From positions 1-41,333 of the forward strand of contig JAGLMY010000159.1 of assembly GCA_023139775.1 (NCBI GenBank): DNA of 41,333 nucleotides, read 5' to 3'. A program made the translations under genes and the position numbers. Positions 25,471 to 32,438 of the stretch are shown piece by piece. A model generated the notes under the pieces. That model ran no database searches and was not told the DNA's origin. It was given only the letters and a program-made list of their open reading frames with translations. The DNA comes from a bacterium. Its GTDB lineage: Bacteria; Oederibacteriota; JAAXVQ01; JAUVAV01. Within the stretch, counting starts at the first letter, position 1; each line of letters opens with the position of its first letter.

Positions 25471-25598
25471 ATGAATACGTCGGGGCACCGCTTGCCGTAC
25501 CCGTACATATGCGATGTGGTATGTTGTTGTAGGGAACGGTCGCGACCGTTCCCTACAGATCCAAACGTCGATTTGGGAAGAAAGAAAAGGAAAATAGG
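25471..25598. repeat. Intra-operon gap K-L with a perfect 30-bp palindrome (copy 2 of 3)
   Basis: The exact palindrome TGTAGGGAACGGTCG plus its reverse complement lies at 25528-25557. A degenerate GTCGGGGCACCG unit precedes it near 25479. This is the longest gap in an operon where most genes overlap. AAGGAAAATAGG precedes the mbhL ATG. Confidence 0.9.
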
Positions 25599-26846
25599 AT
25601 GAAAGAATCAGTTGTTAGTGCAAAAAAACCAATCAAGACCGTTATTGGTCCGATTCATCCGGCCTTGAAAGAACCCATCAAATTTATATTTGAAATTGAT
25701 GGGGAGAAAGTAATCAAGGTGGATTTGGCGCCTGGTCACAACCATCGTGGGTTGGAATGGATGGCAACGCGACGTAACGCGGTCCAGACTCTGTATGTAT
25801 CAGAACGCATCTGCGGTATCTGCAGTATTTCTCATTCCATTGCCTATTGCCGGGCCATTGAGCAGGCTGCGGATATTGAAGTTCCGGTTCGGGCTGATTA
25901 TTTGCGGACCATATTTGCTGAAATGGAACGTATTCATTCCCACCTGCTCTGGGCCGGAGTGGCTGCCTTGGAATTGGGTTTTGATACACTTTTTTATAAG
26001 GCCTGGGAAGTGCGTGAAGATCTTATGGATCTTTTGGAATACTTGACCGGCAACCGTGTCAATTACGGTGTGCTCCAGATTGGCGGTGTGCGACGGGATA
26101 TTACTCCGGACCAGCATGCGCGTATTAATAAATCACTCCTGAATTATACCATCCTGTTTGATGAACTCTATGACATGTTTTTGGAAGATACGGTACTGCG
26201 GATGCGTTGCCGCGATACCGGGGTCTTGACCCCGGAAGATGCCTTAAAGCTCTGTACGGTTGGTCCGGTTATCCGTGCCTCCGGTATTGCCACCGATGTC
26301 CGGCAGGATTTTCCGTATTGCGCGTATGGAGATCTTGACATCAAAGCCATCACACCGGAGGCATTGGCCGGAGAGGTACATGGTGATGTGTTTGACCGGA
26401 TTATCGTACGCTTGTTGGAAGTGAAACAATCCATTGAGATTATCCAACAAAGCATGAAAAAAATGCCAATCGGTCCGTTGACCAATTTTCCGAAACTAAT
26501 GGTTTTGCTGAATCATATCAAGCAGGCGGAAGGGGAAGGGATCGGCAGGCATGAAGCGCCGCGCGGTGAAGTGTTTCACTATATTCGTTTGGCTGCCAAT
26601 CAGGAAAGCCCCCTGGTTTGGAAAGTAAAAGCCTCTACTTACAGCAATGCCATGTCTTGGGTGAAAATGCTGGAAGGGGAGCAGATCGCGGATATCCCTA
26701 TTATTGTGGCTTCAGTTGATCCCTGTATTTCATGTACGGACCGGGTGGCTATGGTGGACAAGGGACGGACTTCGATATTCACTCAGGATGATTTACGGCG
26801 TCTCTCACGGAAAAAAACAGAACGTATTAGACAAGGATTGAAATGA
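25599..26846 (+). CDS. mbhL: [NiFe] hydrogenase large subunit, group 4
   Basis: This 415-residue catalytic subunit carries the Ni-Fe site. Both cysteine pairs are intact: C72/C75 in RICGIC and C376/C379 in DPCISC. That marks a true hydrogenase and separates it from NuoD and from the Mbx/Mbs paralogues that lack a full ligand set. It reduces protons with electrons from MbhJ and MbhN. Thirty-three residues follow Arg382 of DPCISCTDR, the usual position of the maturation cut, so it is probably made as a precursor trimmed by the HycI-type protease at 29888. It overlaps mbhM by four bases. Confidence 0.95.
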   Translation: MKESVVSAKKPIKTVIGPIHPALKEPIKFIFEIDGEKVIKVDLAPGHNHRGLEWMATRRNAVQTLYVSERICGICSISHSIAYCRAIEQAADIEVPVRADYLRTIFAEMERIHSHLLWAGVAALELGFDTLFYKAWEVREDLMDLLEYLTGNRVNYGVLQIGGVRRDITPDQHARINKSLLNYTILFDELYDMFLEDTVLRMRCRDTGVLTPEDALKLCTVGPVIRASGIATDVRQDFPYCAYGDLDIKAITPEALAGEVHGDVFDRIIVRLLEVKQSIEIIQQSMKKMPIGPLTNFPKLMVLLNHIKQAEGEGIGRHEAPRGEVFHYIRLAANQESPLVWKVKASTYSNAMSWVKMLEGEQIADIPIIVASVDPCISCTDRVAMVDKGRTSIFTQDDLRRLSRKKTERIRQGLK

Positions 26847-27835
26847 CAGAGATATTTTTGAAACTCATTATTGGGGTAGTGAGCATGACCGCTTTAGGTA
26901 TTGTGGGTGGTTTTATTATCCAGGGAGTGGATCGTAAACTGGCAGCGCTCATGCAAGCCAGAATCGGTCCGTTGCTTAGGCAACCGTGGTGGGATTTTCT
27001 TAAACTCATGCGCAAAGAGAACGTGGTGCCTGAGCATGCCGTGCCCTGGGTGTACAACGCGGCTCCGATCATGGCTTTTGCCTCAGTGATAACGATTTTT
27101 TTGTATTTGCCCTTCGCGGGATTTAATCCGCTCATGGAAGGTTACGGGGATCTGATTCTGATTATGTATTTGCTGGCCATGCCGGCTTTAGCTATGGTTT
27201 TTGGCGGTTTTGCCTCAGGCTCTCCCTATGCCACCATAGGCGCGCAGCGCGAAATGGTGACCATGATCGGCTATGAATTGCCACTCGGCGCGATAGTTAT
27301 TTCTTTTGCCTGGAAAATGGCGCAATCCGGTCTGGCGCATCCGTTTTCCCTGAAAACCATTGCCGCCAATCCTATTTGGAACTTGGTAGGCCCTTTTGGC
27401 ATTATTGGTTTTATTCTGCTCTTGCTGGCTATGATTGTGGTGACACCGGCCGAACTTTCCAAAGGTCCGTTTGACGCGCCGGAAGCAAAATCAGAGTTGG
27501 CCGAGGGACTGCTGGTGGAATATTCCGGCCGCAATCTGGCTATGTTCTATTTGGCCTTGGGTGCTAAGATGATTGCCATGCTCGGTCTGACAGTGGCCTT
27601 GTTTTTTCCCTATACCATTTCGCAATACTTTCAGGTGGATACTACTGTGAAGATTGTGATTGAGGTTCTGTTCTATATCATTAAAATATTCCTGGTTATG
27701 TTTGTCTCAGTGACGCTCATGCGTGTTTCCATGGCTCGTTTTCGGATTACGCAGATCGTAGAGATTTATTGGAAACTGGGCGGGACCATGACCTTTTTAG
27801 GATTGTTCCTGATTATGTTGGATGGTAAATTGTAA
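26843..27835 (+). CDS. mbhM: Hydrogenase membrane anchor subunit (NuoH-like)
   Basis: This 330-residue, eight-helix membrane subunit of the NuoH/HycD family anchors the hydrogenase arm. Landmarks are GVDRKLAALMQARIGPL near the N-terminus, the ATIGAQREMVTMIGYELPL loop and DAPEAKSELAEGLLVEYSG, the conserved acidic loop near the ion channel. The ATG overlaps the mbhL stop. A palindrome follows directly after its TAA. Confidence 0.93.
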   Translation: MTEIFLKLIIGVVSMTALGIVGGFIIQGVDRKLAALMQARIGPLLRQPWWDFLKLMRKENVVPEHAVPWVYNAAPIMAFASVITIFLYLPFAGFNPLMEGYGDLILIMYLLAMPALAMVFGGFASGSPYATIGAQREMVTMIGYELPLGAIVISFAWKMAQSGLAHPFSLKTIAANPIWNLVGPFGIIGFILLLLAMIVVTPAELSKGPFDAPEAKSELAEGLLVEYSGRNLAMFYLALGAKMIAMLGLTVALFFPYTISQYFQVDTTVKIVIEVLFYIIKIFLVMFVSVTLMRVSMARFRITQIVEIYWKLGGTMTFLGLFLIMLDGKL

Positions 27836-27837
27836 GT

Positions 27838-27867
27838 TGTAGGGAACGGTCGCGACCGTTCCCTACA
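27838..27867. repeat. Perfect 30-bp palindrome, copy 3 of 3, between mbhM and mbhN
   Basis: Identical to the copies at 1436-1465 and 25528-25557. It fills most of the 53-bp gap and leaves GAAAGGAAAGGA as the ribosome binding region of mbhN. Confidence 0.95.
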
Positions 27868-27888
27868 TTGAAGGAAAGGAAGGATTGA

Positions 27889-28293
27889 ATGTTTCGTTTA
27901 CCCATGGTTCCACGGGTCTTAAAACAACTTTTTAATAAACCGGCCACCAATCCGTTTCCAGCCAGGCACTTGCCCAAATCCATTACCAGGTTTTTGGAAA
28001 AAGTGGCAGCCGGCAAGGCGGAATTGGTTTTGCCGCTGGAAGTTCCTGAAGGCTTTCGCGGCAAAATAGGGTATAATCCTGAAGGGTGTACAGCCTGTTC
28101 GTTGTGTGCGCGCGTATGCCCGGCCAACGCGATTGAGGTGAACCGCGAGGAAAAAACCGTTACAGTCTATGCCGGGCATTGCATCCAGTGCGGGCAGTGC
28201 ACAGAAGTGTGCCCGAAAAACAATTTGTTTATGACCAAAGAGTTTTTAACCGCCACCACGGATAGGTATTCCGAGGAGATGGTATTAACGTAG
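27889..28293 (+). CDS. mbhN: Hydrogenase ferredoxin-like subunit (NuoI-like), 2x[4Fe-4S]
   Basis: This 134-residue electron-input subunit has two CxxCxxCxxxC motifs (C67/C70/C73/C77 and C98/C101/C104/C108), so it binds two [4Fe-4S] clusters that accept electrons from reduced ferredoxin. The N-terminal 50 residues contact MbhM. It is the last gene in the mbh order. Its TAG stop (28291-28293) belongs to a GTAGGGGC repeat that starts at 28290, so the final codons may have been changed by insertion. Confidence 0.93.
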   Translation: MFRLPMVPRVLKQLFNKPATNPFPARHLPKSITRFLEKVAAGKAELVLPLEVPEGFRGKIGYNPEGCTACSLCARVCPANAIEVNREEKTVTVYAGHCIQCGQCTEVCPKNNLFMTKEFLTATTDRYSEEMVLT

Positions 28294-28602
28294 GGGCACC
28301 ACACGCCGTAATATAAGGGGTCAAACTGATAGGAATTTGTTTTTTCTATGCAAGAAAAAGCGCCCAGGCTTGTCTAACCAGGTATGGGAGAAAAAGTCTA
28401 CCAACCAACCGCGTCAGCCGAAAAAGACAAAGTTATGGCAATGTCTGCATAACTATATTATCTTACTCCCAAGTATAAAAAATAGCCGGTTTACACGGAA
28501 AAAAAGAGCAAGTCCGGAACCCAAAGACAGCAGTCAGACAACTAAACAATCAAGAAAAACAGACGACAATACTATACAACTATGAGTGAAAGGAAAAATC
28601 CC
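28294..28602. other. Spacer after the hydrogenase operon
   Basis: It starts with the rest of a partial GTAGGGGC unit (28290-28310, GTAGGGGCACCA.. with weak pairing to CGCCGTA). An 82-codon frame (28337-28585) is Lys/Gln-rich, has no recognisable domain and no ribosome binding site, and runs into the next gene, so it is not called. No terminator is evident after mbhN. Confidence 0.5.
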
Positions 28603-29145
28603 ATGTTTCGATTATTTTCAAAAAAAATAGTGGTTATTTCTTGCATTCTTTTTATTAATGGTTGCGGCAGTCATCTTTTAATTCATACTATGAAACACGG
28701 TGATCAAACCAGACACCGACTGGCCGGTGATACTACACTGATCAATCCCAAAAATATTATTGATATGAGTCTGTCATTGGATGTAGAAAGAGTCCGGGAT
28801 GATAAAAATCAAGCAACTTATTATTTACAATTGTCTTATATTGATAATAATTATATTTATATCCAGAAAGGGAAATCACTAATATTAAGCCTGGATCAAA
28901 GTGAAAAACTTGTTTTCAAAGGCGAAGGAAGTAAAAATTACAGAAAACAAATGGACTGTGGAGAAAAGAAAAAAGTTATTGAACGCGCCGGTTATGAAAT
29001 TACTCCGGAAAAAATTCATAAAATATCCCTGGCTCAAGAAGTTGAGGTTGAGATCAAAGGCCGGGATACAACACTTTTCCGCAAATTCAGCCCAACCACT
29101 TTAAAAAAATATCAGGAATTTATAAAACAATACTATAAACCTTAA
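28603..29145 (+). CDS. Small lipoprotein of unknown function
   Basis: This 180-residue lipoprotein starts at ATG 28603, which has GAAAGGA eight bases upstream; an ATG at 28582 lacks this. The signal peptide VVISCILFINGC contains a lipobox (INGC). The mature part has a beta-rich domain (ATYYLQLSYIDNNYIYIQKG, SLILSLDQSEKLVFKGEG) and a charged C-terminal helix. It has no cofactor motif and is of an unrecognised family. It is AT-rich compared with the hydrogenase genes and forms an accessory patch with the following frameshifted gene. Confidence 0.7.
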   Translation: MFRLFSKKIVVISCILFINGCGSHLLIHTMKHGDQTRHRLAGDTTLINPKNIIDMSLSLDVERVRDDKNQATYYLQLSYIDNNYIYIQKGKSLILSLDQSEKLVFKGEGSKNYRKQMDCGEKKKVIERAGYEITPEKIHKISLAQEVEVEIKGRDTTLFRKFSPTTLKKYQEFIKQYYKP

Positions 29146-29223
29146 ATCGCGAACCAGAGGTTTGGGGGTCATGACCCCGTTCATTACATTAAAAGATATC
29201 AAAAATAGTAAAGGAGGCTGGTC

Positions 29224-29644
29224 ATGAAAAAAATAATTCTATCAATATCAATAGCAGCCATAAGTATTTTAGGAAATATTTTAATTCTTCATGCCATGGG
29301 TAAAAAAGAGGAGTTCAAACCGCCTTCAGCTGACATTGAAACATCTAAGGATAAAAGTAAGGACCAGGGTCAAATCGAGCTCCTCAAAGTGGATAAAAAA
29401 ACAAATAAATGTCGGAGAGGGGCAGCGATGCAGTATCATTGTTCAGATGCAGGAGCGGGCACAGGTCAAAGTAAGTGTTGTTGATAAAAGCGGCATAGAT
29501 ATTCACATCATTGTTGACCAAGCCCTGGATGCGGGACCACATGTCTTTTTCTGGGATGCTTCCCGCGTACCTCAAGGCAGCTATAAAATAGTCCTGAGAA
29601 CAAAAAAACAGAAGATTATCAAAAAAATAGAAATCTTACGTTAA
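29224..29644 (+). pseudogene. Secreted FlgD-like protein gene with a +1 frameshift
   Basis: The first frame (from ATG 29224, AAAGGAGG upstream) gives a signal peptide and a Lys/Asp-rich linker, then degenerates after LLKVDKKTN. The frame one base on continues as VGEGQRCSIIVQMQERAQVK and ends with DASRVPQGSYKIVLRTKKQ, a FlgD-like C-terminal Ig domain, stopping at 29644. The switch falls at a run of seven A near 29394. An extra A there, by mutation, polymerase slippage or sequencing error, explains the break. Restored length is about 138 residues. Confidence 0.6.
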
Positions 29645-29708
29645 AGGTTACATAATCAGTGAATAAAGTATTGCGAAAAAAGCAACAATTGTTATAATAT
29701 TTACAACT

Positions 29709-29912
29709 ATGATACTGTCGATTTTTTCAACAAAAAAATCAAAAGACAAAATATTGATTTATGCTTTTACGCATCCGGAGGATTCATGGTATGTGCGTCA
29801 AATGGCCTCTAGGTTGGAACAGAAATGGTTCACCAATACCCGCAGAGTGATTTGGCATTTACGAAATCTATTTGATTGGGATACCTCATGGACGCTCCTA
29901 AAAATTTTTTAA
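29709..29912 (+). pseudogene. Truncated winged-helix regulator fragment
   Basis: A 67-codon frame reads like the first helices of a small winged-helix DNA-binding protein: SKDKILIYAFTHPEDSWYVR (family members often read KILKLFF..P...YYVRELA) followed by NTRRVIWHLRNL. It lacks the wing and any effector domain, has no ribosome binding site, and its end overlaps the start of hycI by 25 bases. It may be a remnant of a local regulator. A functional small repressor is less likely. Confidence 0.4.
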
Positions 29913-30340
29913 TGGGTATTGGAAACAAACTCCGCGCTGACGACGGCGTGGGTGTCTTTATCGCTGAGAATTTTACTGATCCCAATTGGTTTGTGTGCAA
30001 CTGCACAACCGTGCCTGAAAATTACACTTCCGTTGTTAAAAAATATAATCCTGAAATTCTGGTTATGGTGGATGCCGCGCAAATGAATTTGAGTCCGGGA
30101 GCGTTTAGGCGCATTGCTTCGGAACAGATTCAGGACGTGGGTTTGGGAACGCATGCCATGTCACTTTCTGTGACTATGAATTATTTAAAACCAGTGGTAA
30201 AGAAGGAAATTGTTTTTATTGGGATTCAACCCAAAGAAGTGGAAGACCGGCAAGGGTTGAGTGAAGAAATGCTTGTTGCCGCGCAAAAAGTAATGATCCA
30301 CCTCAGAAACGCCTCTTTTGAGCAAATGCCTGTTTTGTAA
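29888..30340 (+). CDS. hycI: Hydrogenase maturation endopeptidase (HycI/HyaD family)
   Basis: This 150-residue nickel-dependent aspartyl-type protease trims the C-terminal tail of the [NiFe] large subunit after metal insertion. Family marks are GIGNKLRADDGVG (10-22) with Asp18/Asp19, VMVDAAQMN (the second acidic ligand) and LGTHAMSL (the histidine ligand). A TTG at 29876 would extend it by four residues; ATG 29888 is preferred. It lies 1.6 kb after mbhN, and its natural substrate is MbhL, whose sequence has a 33-residue extension after the cut position. A short stretch separates it from the convergent FKBP gene. Confidence 0.9.
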   Translation: MDAPKNFLMGIGNKLRADDGVGVFIAENFTDPNWFVCNCTTVPENYTSVVKKYNPEILVMVDAAQMNLSPGAFRRIASEQIQDVGLGTHAMSLSVTMNYLKPVVKKEIVFIGIQPKEVEDRQGLSEEMLVAAQKVMIHLRNASFEQMPVL

Positions 30341-30362
30341 GAGCCGGCAATCTTTTAAAGTT

Positions 30363-30800
30363 TTAAGCTGCGGAGACGATTTCGACCAATTCCAGATCGA
30401 AAATCAAATCTTTGCCGGCCAAGGGATGATTGCCATCCAGCTTGACGGTTTTTTCCATCACTTCCAAAATCCAGACCGGAACCTGCTTGCCGTCCGGACT
30501 GGTCACAGCCAACTGCATGCCGGCCTGCGGCTCCAAGTCATGGGGAAGCTGGGTGCGCTCTACCTCAAAAATCAATTGATCCATTTTAGGGCCATACGCT
30601 TGATCTGATGGGATGGTGACGGTCTTGGTGTCAGTAGGGTGCATGCCCATGACTGCTGTTTCAAAACCAGGGATAAGGCCTCCGGCACCTAGCTTGAATT
30701 CCAATGGTTCACGGTCGCGTGAAGAATCAAAGACCTCGCTGTTTTCTAATTTGCCGGTGTAGTGAATCTTTACTGTATCGCCTTCTTTTACTGGTGCCAT
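30363..30800 (-). CDS. slyD: SlyD-like FKBP-type peptidyl-prolyl isomerase
   Basis: This 145-residue FKBP isomerase has the IF chaperone-domain insertion of the SlyD group: VKIHYTGKLENSEVFDSS, GAGGLIPGFETAVMGM, the inserted domain about 70-125, then DGNHPLAGKDLIFDLEL. The start at 30800 has AAGGAG six bases upstream. The His/Cys-rich nickel-binding tail of E. coli SlyD is absent (ends ELVEIVSAA). SlyD is known to aid HypB in nickel insertion, so its place between hycI and the hyp genes fits, though a general folding role is equally possible. A GTAAGG palindrome lies just upstream of it. Confidence 0.88.
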   Translation of the reverse strand: MAPVKEGDTVKIHYTGKLENSEVFDSSRDREPLEFKLGAGGLIPGFETAVMGMHPTDTKTVTIPSDQAYGPKMDQLIFEVERTQLPHDLEPQAGMQLAVTSPDGKQVPVWILEVMEKTVKLDGNHPLAGKDLIFDLELVEIVSAA

Positions 30801-30814
30801 GTGTTCTCCTTTTC

Positions 30815-30843
30815 GTAAGGACACAGCGCCGCTGTGCCCTTAC
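30815..30843. repeat. Palindrome upstream of the slyD-like gene
   Basis: GTAAGGACACAGCG pairs with CGCTGTGCCCTTAC around one base, with one mismatch. It is a variant of the GTAGGGGC family and lies 14 bp before the start codon on the minus-strand leader. Confidence 0.85.
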
Positions 30844-31177
30844 AATATGTTTATATAATCCGGACGGAATAACGACTGGTTCTTTGTATAGCCAGAACCA
30901 CACAAGTGGATCATAGCATTGACCAGCAAACAGCGCACAACCTAAAAATTCCTTAAAATAAACTAAAAATCGCATAATCTTAGCATGCTGACCAACCGAG
31001 TTCAACTGAAAACGAAACGCGGAGATTGACCGGGTTTTTCGGGGTACAACAGACATAGACATCATGGAATTTGCGCGTTTACCAGCCGTGAGTCGTAAGA
31101 AGCAAAACCTTGCCTTTCAAAAACAATGTACAAACACACAAATACCCGTTGTAGGGAACAGGCAGGCCTGGACCCTG
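30844..31177. other. Intergenic stretch with a half palindrome
   Basis: This gap between two minus-strand units contains a degenerate TGTAGGGAACAGGCAGGCC element (about 31149-31190). A minus-strand frame (30727-31065) has no start signal and no known domain, and is not called. An arm pair TGGTTCTGGCT/AGCCAGAACCA-like segment near 30874-30900 could be structured. Confidence 0.4.
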
Positions 31178-31510
31178 CTACCTGTTTCTGCGCGCGGCGT
31201 AGCTGAAATGTGAAAAGTATTTCTTCCAAGCGGTGATGGAATATTCGGACATATCCTTTTCTTCATAAAGTTCTGCCACAGATTCCCGCGCGCGGGATAT
31301 TTCCTTAAGTCGATAAAAATTTAAAGGCTGATCAATCGTCAAATCAAACAGCTCGAGAGCACGTTCAAAGGCTTTTTGGGCAAATATTTCATTATTTTTA
31401 ATCCGCCAGTTTATGAATCGCTCTACTTCACTGCCGATATTCGCCATTTGCTCCATGAAATTCAAATGCCGCCAACGGCCTTTGGCCAAGTCCTGGTGCT
31501 GCCTGTTCAT
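31178..31510 (-). CDS. Conserved helical protein paired with DUF5674
   Basis: This 110-residue, probably all-helical protein begins MNRQHQDLAKGRWRHLNFMEQ and contains MANIGSEVERFINW and KAFERALELFDLTI. I recall near-identical proteins, mostly in candidate-phylum and cyanobacterial genomes, next to DUF5674 genes, but the function is not known. The ATG overlaps the stop of the DUF5674 gene by four bases, so they form one unit. Size, coupling and patchy spread recall a toxin-antitoxin or nucleotide-sensing pair; that is inference. Confidence 0.75.
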   Translation of the reverse strand: MNRQHQDLAKGRWRHLNFMEQMANIGSEVERFINWRIKNNEIFAQKAFERALELFDLTIDQPLNFYRLKEISRARESVAELYEEKDMSEYSITAWKKYFSHFSYAARRNR

Positions 31511-31848
31511 GATTTTACCTGCTCGGATACTATTGTTAATATTTTGCTTTGAATATCTTTGTTTTCAACACTACGGCTGCGATTCCCTTGCGAGGGTTTC
31601 ATGTTGATGAGTGAATCGAATTCCACAAAATCAGTGCAAAAAAGGTCAGGATACAAGTTGATGCCCCAGAGATGAGCTGATTCAGAACCGTTCTCGATAA
31701 GCAGTGCCTCTAAGTCGGCATGAAGTTCAGCATCCACTGCCAAAAGACCCCGTTCTATATCAACCACTGCTTTTACCATATCTCCAAACATATCATTAGC
31801 CATTTGCTGAAGTTCTGAGAGAGAGATGGGATTTGAAACAATAAGCAT
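31507..31848 (-). CDS. DUF5674 family protein
   Basis: This 113-residue protein matches the DUF5674 pattern: MVKAVVDIERGLLAVDAELHADLEALL, then LWGINLYPD, FVEFDSLINMKPSQGNRS and a short C-terminal helix. The invariant-looking ELHAD, EFDS and PSQGNRSR hint at an active or ligand site, but no activity is known to me. It is the first gene of a two-gene minus-strand unit, coupled to the next gene by ATGA. Confidence 0.82.
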   Translation of the reverse strand: MLIVSNPISLSELQQMANDMFGDMVKAVVDIERGLLAVDAELHADLEALLIENGSESAHLWGINLYPDLFCTDFVEFDSLINMKPSQGNRSRSVENKDIQSKILTIVSEQVKS

Positions 31849-32224
31849 AATGTTAATCCTTAACAGGAACTTAATAGCATATATTAAATAACAATGCCTT
31901 AGTATAAACTCAATTCCTATAAATGGTCAAGAAATGAGCCGGGCATTTTTTGCAGGGACAGGCAGGCCTATTCCCATTATCGATGATTTTGGACTTCACT
32001 CCAGGTTCGACATTGGCCGCTTATAAATTCGAACTTAAGGGAGGCTCCATGCGAAAAACCAAAGAAAAACTGTTCCATGACGTGCCGTCCATGTTATATT
32101 TTGACCGTTAGATTTTGTTCAGTGGGAGAAGGTGGCCGCCGGGACTGGAATGGGTGGCCGAATTCCGCGGAATATTCACAGAGGATATTTTAGCAATATC
32201 ACTAATCGGTTAAGGAGGCAAGGC
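31849..32224. other. Spacer between divergent small-gene units
   Basis: The 376 bp include the AT-rich leader of the DUF5674 unit, a half palindrome GCAGGGACAGGCAGGCC near 31953, and the interrupted small gene at 32049-32213. No other coding signal is seen. Confidence 0.5.
32049..32213 (+). pseudogene. Small gene interrupted by an in-frame TAG
   Basis: ATG 32049 follows a good GGGAGG. Twenty codons (MRKTKEKLFHDVPSMLYFDR) end in TAG at 32109-32111. The same frame stays open for 33 more codons (GLEWVAEFRGIFTEDILAIS) to a TAA at 32211-32213 that abuts the ribosome binding site of the next gene. The amphipathic tail looks coding. It reads as a 53-residue small protein broken by a nonsense change. 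A 20-residue peptide or readthrough are the alternatives. Confidence 0.4.
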
Positions 32225-32395
32225 ATGAACAATCAGCATACTTCAGGTGGCTTTTACTTCGTGGTTTTCATCGGTGCTGCGGTTTATTTCATCCAGCAGG
32301 CCCATGGTTTTTGGACCGGCGTGCTGGGTATTATCAAAGCCATGGTATGGCCGGCGGTCCTGATTTATCAGTTGTTGAATTATTTAACAGGTTAG
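32225..32395 (+). CDS. Small two-helix membrane protein
   Basis: This 56-residue protein starts at ATG 32225 with AAGGAGG six bases upstream. Two hydrophobic segments (FYFVVFIGAAVYFIQQ and GIIKAMVWPAVLIYQLLNYL) flank a HGFWTGVLG turn. Similar small proteins ending in a WPA.L.Y..L.YL pattern occur in diverse uncultivated bacteria, function unknown. It follows the broken small gene and precedes the deacetylase-like gene by a single base, so it may belong to one transcript. Confidence 0.7.
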   Translation: MNNQHTSGGFYFVVFIGAAVYFIQQAHGFWTGVLGIIKAMVWPAVLIYQLLNYLTG

Positions 32396-32438
32396 AGTGT
32401 TTGGAGTTGCAGCTTGCGTCAGTTGGAAAGCGAAGCGC

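Noticed and set aside
25599-26846. Reading the large subunit as complex I NuoD or as Mbx/Mbs sulfane reductase
   Set aside because: Both CxxC pairs needed for the Ni-Fe site are present, and the full hyp set and a maturation protease are nearby. NuoD and Mbx lack this ligand set.
28337-28585. 82-codon frame after mbhN as a real gene
   Set aside because: It has no ribosome binding site, no domain, low-complexity Lys/Gln/Ser content, and runs up to the next gene's start. Too weak to call.
29224-29644. Programmed frameshift at A AAA AAC
   Set aside because: The reading phase does not place the A-run in the slippery register for -1 shifting, and the second frame is +1 relative to the first. Mutation, slippage or sequence error is simpler.
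30727-31065. Minus-strand 112-codon frame upstream of the slyD-like gene
   Set aside because: It overlaps the palindrome and the start region of the FKBP gene, has no start signal, and its translation resembles no protein family.
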